A stretch of 64,000 bases of DNA, from positions 62,001-126,000 of the forward strand of contig JAIQGK010000003.1 in NCBI GenBank assembly GCA_020072645.1, written 5' to 3'. The position numbers and the translations under genes are program-made. Of the stretch, positions 54,993-61,475 are shown piece by piece; position 1 is the first letter of the stretch; each line of letters opens with the position of its first letter. Under the pieces are notes generated by a model. That model saw only the letters and a list, made by a program, of their open reading frames with translations. It was not told where the DNA came from and searched no databases. Source of the DNA: Terriglobia bacterium. Lineage in GTDB: Bacteria; Acidobacteriota; Terriglobia; Terriglobales; Acidobacteriaceae.

Positions 54993-55102
54993 TGCGGTTG
55001 GCCGGAGGCATTGAAGCCGAATTTTTTCGAAAGTTATATCACAGGCTGAAGGCCCTGCTCCGCGCCGCGGCTGGATACAGCAGTAAAGAAGATGCAAAAA
55101 AG

Positions 55103-55126
55103 AGGAGGAGCGATAAAGCTCCTCCT
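55103..55126. terminator. bidirectional intrinsic terminator
   Basis: AGGAGGAGC and GCTCCTCCT make a perfect 9-bp stem with a six-base loop. On the minus strand it is followed by C and six T (the A run at 55095-55101 on the plus strand). It lies between the Sel1 gene ending at 54992 and the minus-strand unit ending at 55166. Confidence 0.75.
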
Positions 55127-55165
55127 TTAAGCGCTGCTTCTTCGTTCGTTCAACACCAAGTCAGC

Positions 55166-55852
55166 TCAGAACCAGCCCTGCCCATTCGGATTCAGAGCGG
55201 TTTCAGCAAAGGCGCGTGTTGCCGCCGCGCTGTGAGTGGCTGCATTTTCATGGAACGGCACCACCACGTAGTGAATTTCGCCGGCTTCAAGGTTGACGAA
55301 GTTGTGGTATGCCGCGTAATCGACGCCGCCCTGAAGTCCACCCAAGGTTGACTGAATGCCAGGGGCAAGGAAGATCACAAAGACAGTCCCCGCCGCAGGC
55401 GCGGGAATGGCCTTACTCTTCAGCATGTCTGAAAGCTTTTGCTGAATGGTGAGGTCATTCACCTTGCTTTGGCTGAGATCGCTGAAGTCTTCCAGTTTTG
55501 GCGCAGCGCGCAGCGTTTTGATGCTGTGCTGCTTCAACTCCGCGACCTGTGTGTTTCCAGCGGATGCCGTGACATCAAGCAGGGAAGCTTCACGGCCACG
55601 AACCTGCGCATCGCCCCAACCCGCGCCCAGAAAGATACTGACTTGCTGGGTGGAAGCCAGAACGGGGCCGCCGTGGAATGTTTTTGGTCCGGCCACGGAA
55701 AGGTCGACAGGAACAATCTGGGCTTTGCCGCCGTCGTCGTCAAAAGCAAAGTTGGGCTCCGACGGGCGGTCCACCGAAGCCTGTTGTTGCGCGGCCAGGA
55801 CGCAGGTCACCGTGCCGCAAAGCAATAAAATCCCAAGCGCGAATTTTTTCAT
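55166..55852 (-). CDS. secreted protein, distantly EXORDIUM-like
   Basis: This 228-residue exported protein has a signal peptide (cleaved near VLAAQQ). Features such as VSIFLGAGWGD, VFVIFLAPGI and the C-terminal ETALNPNGQGWF resemble EXORDIUM-type extracellular proteins, but the usual SHE-A-TDP motif is degenerate (TRAFAETALNP). Function is unknown. It begins nine bases after the Ig-like protein gene ends, so the two form one unit. Confidence 0.6.
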   Translation of the reverse strand: MKKFALGILLLCGTVTCVLAAQQQASVDRPSEPNFAFDDDGGKAQIVPVDLSVAGPKTFHGGPVLASTQQVSIFLGAGWGDAQVRGREASLLDVTASAGNTQVAELKQHSIKTLRAAPKLEDFSDLSQSKVNDLTIQQKLSDMLKSKAIPAPAAGTVFVIFLAPGIQSTLGGLQGGVDYAAYHNFVNLEAGEIHYVVVPFHENAATHSAAATRAFAETALNPNGQGWF

Positions 55853-55861
55853 AAGCTCTCC

Positions 55862-57232
55862 TTATTGCGTTACGTTCAGGTTTACGTCGTCCAGGACGAA
55901 TGAGGTTTGCAGCGTGGAGTCTTCCACGCCCTTGAAGAATATCTGGATTGTCTGTCCTTTGAAGCTGAGCAGGTTAAACGATTTCTGCGCATATCCAGTG
56001 TTGTGGTTCAGGTTGGAGAACGTTCCCAGGGTTGAAAGCACGGTGCCGGAAGAATTGCGCACCTGCACGGTCAACGTATCGAAGGCTGTGGTGGTGCTGG
56101 TTTCAGCAGTGTCAATGTGCAGGAAGAAAGTCAGCGTTGCCGCTGTGGCGGTCGACGAGATCGTCACCTGTTGCAGCGCAGTGTCTGTGTGCGTGGTGCC
56201 ATAACCATCCAGCCATGCGTCCCAGCTTCCGGTGTGAGGCGGTTCGCTGGTGGAGTTATTGATCACGCCTGTGGTTACCGTCCAGGGAGCGGGGCTTGTG
56301 GACCCGTTCTCAAACCCGGGATTTCCGATGATCTGCGTGGTTGTGCCGCCTGAACCAACCGTCAGCGAAACGGTGGTACTGTGCGAAACTCCGCCGCCGC
56401 TGGCGTTGATCGTGATTGTGGATGTGCCTGTTGTGGCCGTGCTGCTGGCGGTGAACGTCAGCGTGGAACTGCCAGAGCCCGGAGCGGCGATTGACGTCGG
56501 ACTGAAAGCTGCGGTCACGCCAGAGGGAAGCCCAATGGCTGAAAGCGATACGGCGGAATTAAACCCACCTGAAACCGTGGTGGAAACAGTTGTCGTTTTG
56601 GTTCCACCCTGCGCCACAGAAACCGTGGTGGGCGAAGCGCTCAAAGCAAAATCGGGCGTCTGGGTGCCGGGATTGAAGACGATGTCCAGCACCGGATGCA
56701 GCTCAATTCCGTTGGGAGCAACGCCGGTTTGGCCGTGCAGAAAATCAAACATTCCCACGCCTGTGACCTTCACCGGGATGTTCGCCGTCTGGAAGCTGGT
56801 GGTAGCCGTGAACTTGGCATTGAATTCATTCCGCGCGTTGGTTATGCCCGGCAAAAATGGGCTGCCCGCGCCAACACATGACGGCGAGGGAATCTCCACG
56901 ATCATGGTGAGCCCGCCAGCATCTTGTAGCACCAGATGATAGTCGGAATCGCTTTCCAATTTATATTCCGTGAGCGTGGCATTGAGTACCCACTGCGTGG
57001 TTTCCCACGGGGACACGCGATTATTGGCTGGGATCGGGTTCGGCGCGGCCGGCGCGCGCAACGCTGCGATGGTTGTATTGGTGGAAGAGTTCAGGTTGAC
57101 CAGGCCGACATCGGCGTCAGTCCCGGTTTTTACTGACCAGCGCTCCACGCCGCATTGGGCGAAAAGAGACGCTGGAACAACCAGCAGAAGTACAGCCAAA
57201 AACAAACGACTACGGCGCAGATGTTGCATCAT
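55862..57232 (-). CDS. secreted protein with Ig-like and jelly-roll-like domains
   Basis: The 456-residue protein has a signal peptide (cleaved near SLFAQ) and an N-terminal region of about 160 residues with no clear family. An Ig-like bacterial repeat follows (PDFALSASPTTVSVAQGG to SLTV, about 195-290). The C-terminal domain starts NPGFENGSTSPAPWTV and resembles carbohydrate-binding jelly-roll modules. It is probably a surface or secreted adhesion or binding protein. It is co-oriented with the EXORDIUM-like gene. Confidence 0.7.
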   Translation of the reverse strand: MMQHLRRSRLFLAVLLLVVPASLFAQCGVERWSVKTGTDADVGLVNLNSSTNTTIAALRAPAAPNPIPANNRVSPWETTQWVLNATLTEYKLESDSDYHLVLQDAGGLTMIVEIPSPSCVGAGSPFLPGITNARNEFNAKFTATTSFQTANIPVKVTGVGMFDFLHGQTGVAPNGIELHPVLDIVFNPGTQTPDFALSASPTTVSVAQGGTKTTTVSTTVSGGFNSAVSLSAIGLPSGVTAAFSPTSIAAPGSGSSTLTFTASSTATTGTSTITINASGGGVSHSTTVSLTVGSGGTTTQIIGNPGFENGSTSPAPWTVTTGVINNSTSEPPHTGSWDAWLDGYGTTHTDTALQQVTISSTATAATLTFFLHIDTAETSTTTAFDTLTVQVRNSSGTVLSTLGTFSNLNHNTGYAQKSFNLLSFKGQTIQIFFKGVEDSTLQTSFVLDDVNLNVTQ

Positions 57233-57535
57233 CCAGCCTCCAGGTTCGTTTCGGTGTCACATTTAGTTACGGTGCATCATCATAGTTGCTGTGCGCGCAA
57301 ACCATATAGATATTTCGTGAAAGTTTGATAAAGCTTGTCCCGAAACGGGACGCGGCAGTTTTGCAAACGCGCAGGCTGGCTTAATCCAAACTATGCCCCG
57401 TTCTGGAGCAGCGGGGAGTCCCAATGCTGTAACGGTAACTTCACCTCAGTAACTTGTTGGCGCGATTCCCACCCTTCTATCGTTGATCAGAGTCAGGTTG
57501 GCTGTGTAACGCCGCTGCCTGACCAGGAGCTCGAC
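57233..57535. other. divergent intergenic region with small hairpins
   Basis: This contains the promoter region of the minus-strand Ig-like gene. A perfect 6-bp hairpin (GTCCCG-AAA-CGGGAC, 57337-57351) and a 5-bp one (57396-57416) occur. Neither matches a riboswitch that I can name. Confidence 0.35.
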
Positions 57536-57727
57536 ATGGCCGGAGATATCACTTTTGTGAAGTGCCCTCGCGGGGATTCCTTTCCGGTACGCAAGACGGC
57601 CAGCCCTTCAACGGGCCATCAGCAGATTATCTGCCCCAGATGCGGGCACGATTTTGACGTAACCATGGACGAAACCGTGGAGCGCCTTTCACCCGAACCA
57701 AAGCTTGCGTTAGCGCTCGCGCGGTAA
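57536..57727 (+). CDS. small zinc-ribbon protein
   Basis: This 63-residue protein has a cysteine at KCPRGD and a CPRCG pair in its middle, suggesting a zinc ribbon missing one usual ligand. ATG 57536 with AGGAG nine bases upstream is preferred over a longer start at 57335. Function is unknown. Confidence 0.55.
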   Translation: MAGDITFVKCPRGDSFPVRKTASPSTGHQQIICPRCGHDFDVTMDETVERLSPEPKLALALAR

Positions 57728-57817
57728 GCTGACAATTCGCCGATGCGCAGCAAGCCCGACATTGGTGAAGCGGAATAAATTCGCTGCCGCCCCGCAAGCG
57801 CATCTGCGAATCGTAAC

Positions 57818-58354
57818 CTATGTTTCTTCCGCTTCTTCCTGCAGCGCCGTCAGCAATTCGTCGTCGACGTGCCAATTCTTGAGCACCTTAACGGCAATTC
57901 CCACGCCAAATCCGGCCCGCATCAGCCCGCGAAAGATTCTTGCCGCGTCTTTTTCGTTAGCGGGCTTCTTCAACCGTTTGCGCTTCAGATAGGCCCGCGC
58001 CAGCTCTTCTTCATTCACGGCCGCGTACGTTTCATCCACTACCTTTTCGATTACGTCCGCATGCACGCCTTTCACTTTCAGGTCTGTGATCACGCGGCGC
58101 TTGCCGAATTTCTCATTGTCGCGGCGAAAACTGGAATATGCAGCGGCATAATTCGTGTCATTCAGGTACTTCTGCTCTTTCAACCGCAGGACAACCATTT
58201 CCACCAGCAGATGGCCGCGCTCATCTTTGGGAACGCGTTGGCGCATCAGCCGCTTCAGCTCGGCGACGGTCCGCATGCGTCGTCCCAACGAGCGAATCGC
58301 GTAGTCATACAGCGCATCTTCGTCGACGATTTCTTTGGGGCGCTTGAACGGCAC
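57818..58354 (-). CDS. recX: RecX family regulatory protein
   Basis: RecX binds RecA filaments and limits their activity. This 178-residue protein has the three tandem three-helix repeats, with ALYDYAIRSLGRRMRTVAELKRLM first, then LKEQKYLNDTNYAAAYSSF and a C-terminal repeat. GTG 58354 gives the usual N-terminus (PFKRPKEIVDED); a TTG at 58408 adds hydrophobic residues unlike the family. recA is not in this window. Confidence 0.85.
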   Translation of the reverse strand: MPFKRPKEIVDEDALYDYAIRSLGRRMRTVAELKRLMRQRVPKDERGHLLVEMVVLRLKEQKYLNDTNYAAAYSSFRRDNEKFGKRRVITDLKVKGVHADVIEKVVDETYAAVNEEELARAYLKRKRLKKPANEKDAARIFRGLMRAGFGVGIAVKVLKNWHVDDELLTALQEEAEET

Positions 58355-58420
58355 GATGGGAAGAATAACAAATCTCACCACGGAGACAATCACCCCAACA
58401 CAAGCCAAAATCGGGCTTGC

Positions 58421-58560
58421 CGGGGACCCCGCACGGAGGCACGGAGAATTGAGGGAATTTTAAATTCGCGGACTAGGATGAAGGCTTTGTGTTGCTTCGT
58501 GTCCTTGTAGTTAAAGGTCTTGCCTTGGCTAATTGCCAGGTGCCAATTGCTAATTGCTCA
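58421..58560. repeat. intergenic repeat relic
   Basis: This stretch contains TTCGTGTCCTTGTAGTTAAA, nearly identical to TTTGTGTCCTTTGTGGTTAA at 59255, and a GCTAATTGC motif repeated twice. I associate such text with degenerate intergenic repeats of acidobacterial genomes. It lies between recX and efp. Confidence 0.5.
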
Positions 58561-58563
58561 TCC

Positions 58564-59139
58564 TCACGCCCTGGCCACAAATTCCCGCGTCTCCGTGGAC
58601 ACCTTTACCTTCTCACCCTCTTTAATAAAAAGAGGCACTCGGATTTCCAGCCCGGTTTCCAGCGTCGCGGGCTTGGTCACGTTGCCGCCGGATGAATCCC
58701 CGCGCACGCCCGGCTCCGTCTGGGCAATCGTCAACTCCACATGCGGAGGCAGTTGCAGGCCAATGGGATTGCCGTTGAACTTATGCACCTGGATAATGAG
58801 GCCTTCGCCAAGAAAATCCTGCGCGTCGCCAATCATCTCTTGTGACAGCGTAAGGGTCTCAAAGCTCTCCTGATCCATAAAGTAATATCCGTCCGCGTCG
58901 CTATATAATAAAGATGCCGGGACCATCTCCAGGTCGGGTTCCTTGAATTTGTCACTGGCTTTGAAGGTCTTGTCAAAAACGGCGCGGGTCAGCAGGTTGC
59001 GCATCTTTATGCGGACAAGCGTCTGCCCGCCGCGGGCGGTTGGCGTGTTCACCTCCACGTCAAGGCAGTGGAAGGGCGTTCCGTCCAGTTCAAAAAACAT
59101 TTTGCGCTTGATGTCAATGGCATCAATCAGTGCGGCCAT
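58564..59139 (-). CDS. efp: elongation factor P, EfpL/YeiP-like loop
   Basis: This 191-residue translation factor relieves ribosomes stalled at proline-rich motifs. It has three beta-barrel domains. The loop that reaches the peptidyl-transferase centre reads TPTARGGQTLVRIK. It lacks the lysine that EpmA modifies in classical EF-P. Instead it matches the SARGAATLYK type loop of E. coli YeiP/EfpL, with arginine at the tip. No epmA, epmB or earP gene is seen nearby. A truncated second copy lies about 650 bp upstream of its start. Confidence 0.92.
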   Translation of the reverse strand: MAALIDAIDIKRKMFFELDGTPFHCLDVEVNTPTARGGQTLVRIKMRNLLTRAVFDKTFKASDKFKEPDLEMVPASLLYSDADGYYFMDQESFETLTLSQEMIGDAQDFLGEGLIIQVHKFNGNPIGLQLPPHVELTIAQTEPGVRGDSSGGNVTKPATLETGLEIRVPLFIKEGEKVKVSTETREFVARA

Positions 59140-59244
59140 GGGTTCCTTTTGGGCGATGGTGAATAGCGATCAACGAACCTTCTAGCATATCAGCGTAGTA
59201 AATCAGACGTATTCAGGCTGGAACTGACCTCTATCCGGCTTCGG

Positions 59245-59360
59245 ATGCCATCGTCCTTTGTGTCCTTTGTGGTTAAAGGTCTTTGCTTTTCCGATCATCG
59301 ATTTCTGATCCGCGTTCATCCGCGTCTATCCGCGGTAGGGTTTTGCTTTTCCGATCACGT
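59245..59360. repeat. second intergenic repeat relic
   Basis: This carries GTGTCCTTTGTGGTTAAAGG, then TTTGCTTTTCCGATCA twice (about 59282 and 59343) around a CCGCGTTCATCCGCGTCTA stretch. It shares text with the element at 58421-58560 and sits in the upstream gap of efp (59140-59518), which otherwise holds no gene. Confidence 0.5.
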
Positions 59361-59479
59361 GCGATTCCGGCGATGACGGCAATCTTCGGTCGACTTCTGG
59401 CCCTGAGCTGCTTTCCCATTTTGGATCATGGCGCGAATTCTTCTTCCGGCAGAGACCCTGCTTCCTTCCTCATCCGACT

Positions 59480-59485
59480 TATAAT
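59480..59485 (+). promoter_or_regulatory. -10-like element of the cysteine-peptide gene
   Basis: TATAAT lies 34 bases before the start codon at 59519. The -35 region at standard spacing is poor. AAGGAAAGGAG follows as a strong ribosome-binding site. Confidence 0.45.
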
Positions 59486-59518
59486 CGCCTGCTAGAAAGT
59501 CAAGGAAAGGAGCATTCC

Positions 59519-59716
59519 ATGGAAAACAATCGCGTACTAAGCCGGGTTGGCGCCCGCCTTCTAACTGAAGAGGACATGGAGCAGGTCGCCGCCGGATTCA
59601 AAATCGGCAGGTCCTTTGGCAGCTTCAATACCGGACCTTGCAACTTTGATCCCGTAACCTGCAGAGTCATCAGTGGAGACTGCAGTGACGTTCCGCCAGC
59701 CTGCCTCGGCGAGTAG
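59519..59716 (+). CDS. RiPP-like precursor peptide with four heptad-spaced cysteines
   Basis: The 65-residue peptide has a leader-like N-terminus, RVGARLLTEEDMEQVAAG, that resembles double-glycine-type bacteriocin leaders (acidic helix ending in a small-residue pair, A25-G26). The C-terminal part has cysteines at 41, 48, 55 and 62, each exactly seven apart (C-x6-C-x6-C-x6-C), with several D, P, V and G residues between. The gene has its own -10 element, strong ribosome-binding site and terminator. No peptidase-ABC transporter or modifying enzyme is nearby. Natural product, secreted signal or metal-binding peptide are all possible. Confidence 0.7.
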   Translation: MENNRVLSRVGARLLTEEDMEQVAAGFKIGRSFGSFNTGPCNFDPVTCRVISGDCSDVPPACLGE

Positions 59717-59742
59717 TCCCCGCACCCAAGATCAACTAACCC

Positions 59743-59767
59743 AAAAAGGCCCGGTCAGGGCCTTTTT
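59743..59767. terminator. intrinsic terminator of the cysteine-peptide gene
   Basis: AAAAAGGCCC and GGGCCTTTTT pair perfectly over ten bases with a five-base loop, giving a T run on both strands. It follows the peptide gene stop by 27 bases and also flanks the efp relic on the minus strand. Confidence 0.85.
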
Positions 59768-59789
59768 AGTCGACCGCAGGAGCCCCGGA

Positions 59790-59973
59790 TAAAGTGGAAA
59801 ACGATTCCGGAGTCGCTGGCGGGACTTGGGGTTGCGCATCTTGATGCGACCAGAGTCTGGCCGCCACGGGCGGTTGGAGTATTCGCCTCAACGTCAAGGC
59901 AGTGGAAGGGCGTGCCTTCCAGTTCGAAAAACATTTTGCGCTTGATGTCAATGGCATTGATCAGGGCGGCCAT
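59790..59973 (-). pseudogene. truncated efp copy
   Basis: From ATG 59973 the frame encodes MAALINAIDIKRKMFFELEG and continues through FHCLDVEANTPTARGGQTLV, almost identical to the first 42 residues of the intact EF-P at 58564-59139. A frameshift follows near 59848; the correct reading resumes in another frame (RIKMRN) and similarity then ends. About 60 bp upstream of the start is also similar to the DNA before intact efp, so a promoter-proximal segment was copied. Confidence 0.8.
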
Positions 59974-60112
59974 GGATTCGTTCGGAGTGTGCTGAATGGC
60001 GATCAACTCTTCTCCAATAGCAAGATAGCGGATCAGTTTGGAAAACTGACCAGCTACTTGTATCCGCCAAGACAACGAGCCGGACTTCGCAAGCCCTCGA
60101 CCAGGGCAAGAG

Positions 60113-61180
60113 CTAGTCGCTAGGAAGTACCGGTGCCCCGGGGCTGCTCTTTGGCAACGCGGGCTGTTTGATGTAATCGAACGGAATTTGGCCAGTCAGG
60201 GCGCCAAACCAGGTCACAATTGATTTTACTTCTGCATCTGAGAGATGGCTTCCGCGCTGGTGCACAGACATGCGCCGAATTGCCTCCTCAAGCGTAGCAA
60301 CCGATCCGTCATGGAAATACGGTGCAGTTTTTGTGATGTTTCGCAGCGAAGGCACCTTGAAGACCAATTTATCGGCATCCTGCTTCGTTATCTTGTGACG
60401 TCCCAGGTCAGACTCATTCGGCCATGGTTCAACAATCCCCAGTTTCTGAAAACTGTTACCGCCAACGTATGCGCCGTTGTGGCATGAGGGGCAGCCTGCA
60501 TCCACGAACTTGTTGAATCCTCTCTTTTCAGCTCTGGTAAGAGCAGAATTGTCTCCGGTCAAAAAGCGGTCCCATCGTGATGGAGTGACCAGACCACGCT
60601 CGAATGCGCCAATTGCGAGTGCCATGTTATTGAAAGTGACGGGAGACTTCTCCTTCGGAAACGCTTGCCGGAACAACGCCACATACTCCGGCATTGATTC
60701 CAGCGTCCTGACGGCAGCAGCATCGGAAGGCATTGCCATCTCAGCCGGGTTCAAGACCGGGCCCTTGGCCTGCTCTTCGACGTCGGGTGCGCGACCATCC
60801 CAGAACTGCACAAAGTGCCCTGCAGCGTTATAAACCGTGGGAGCGTTGCGATTTCCTTTCTGGCCCTTATGGCCGGTTGAAACTGGTTCTGGCTCCGCAC
60901 CATACGCATCCAGCGCATGACACGTATTGCACGAAATATCCTGCCCTGCTGACAAGCGCGTTTCGTAATACAGCATCCTGCCAAGTTTCACCTTTGCATC
61001 GGTGACAGGATTGTCAGGCGAATCCATAACCGAGGGAAGCGGACGGAACAGCTTCAACGCCACGGTATTTACCTGGACATCGGACACCTGGGCCGAAAGA
61101 TAAATCGCCGAGGACACAACGACGATGAAAAGGAGGACCGCAAAAACATGCTTGAAAGCGCGCACACTGTGATTTGACAT
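60113..61180 (-). CDS. di-haem cytochrome c peroxidase (MauG/CCP family)
   Basis: This 355-residue periplasmic enzyme has an N-terminal hydrophobic signal and two haem motifs: CNTCH in the first third and CPSCH in the second half. Family blocks LGRMLYYETRLSAGQDISC and VPSLRNITKTAPYFHDG are present. It reduces hydrogen peroxide with electrons from a small cytochrome c or carries out MauG-like oxidation. ATG 61180 gives the normal length; an in-frame start 39 bases upstream adds an unlikely arginine-rich stretch. A CRP-like site lies 76 bp upstream. Confidence 0.9.
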   Translation of the reverse strand: MSNHSVRAFKHVFAVLLFIVVVSSAIYLSAQVSDVQVNTVALKLFRPLPSVMDSPDNPVTDAKVKLGRMLYYETRLSAGQDISCNTCHALDAYGAEPEPVSTGHKGQKGNRNAPTVYNAAGHFVQFWDGRAPDVEEQAKGPVLNPAEMAMPSDAAAVRTLESMPEYVALFRQAFPKEKSPVTFNNMALAIGAFERGLVTPSRWDRFLTGDNSALTRAEKRGFNKFVDAGCPSCHNGAYVGGNSFQKLGIVEPWPNESDLGRHKITKQDADKLVFKVPSLRNITKTAPYFHDGSVATLEEAIRRMSVHQRGSHLSDAEVKSIVTWFGALTGQIPFDYIKQPALPKSSPGAPVLPSD

Positions 61181-61255
61181 ATCGATCTCACTTCTTCCCC
61201 GCCCGGCGCGAGGGACCACTTACGCCAAACGTTAGCAAGCAGCGGCCCGGAGCGC

Positions 61256-61271
61256 AGTGATGCCAGTCACA
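61256..61271. promoter_or_regulatory. CRP/FNR-family-like operator upstream of the peroxidase
   Basis: AGTGA-TGCCAG-TCACA matches the CRP core at 9 of 10 positions. It overlaps a second dyad, TCACAGG-CA-CCTGTGA (61267-61282). It is the same type as the two sites before the cytochrome c gene at 24722. Confidence 0.55.
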
Positions 61272-61475
61272 GGCACCTGTGATTCTTCAGCCCCGGAAAA
61301 GCGTGAGAAAGAGGATTGAGCGGCGCAAGCGCGGCACAGGAACTTTTTTGCGCGCTCCGCTGCTTTTCGTCCCAGCAAACAAAAACCGGGCTTCCACCCA
61401 ATACGCGAAAACCGCGCGTCTTGTGGGACCCCGGCCTGTGGTGTAAGGAAGAATCGTTTTCAAGACGAGCAAATT

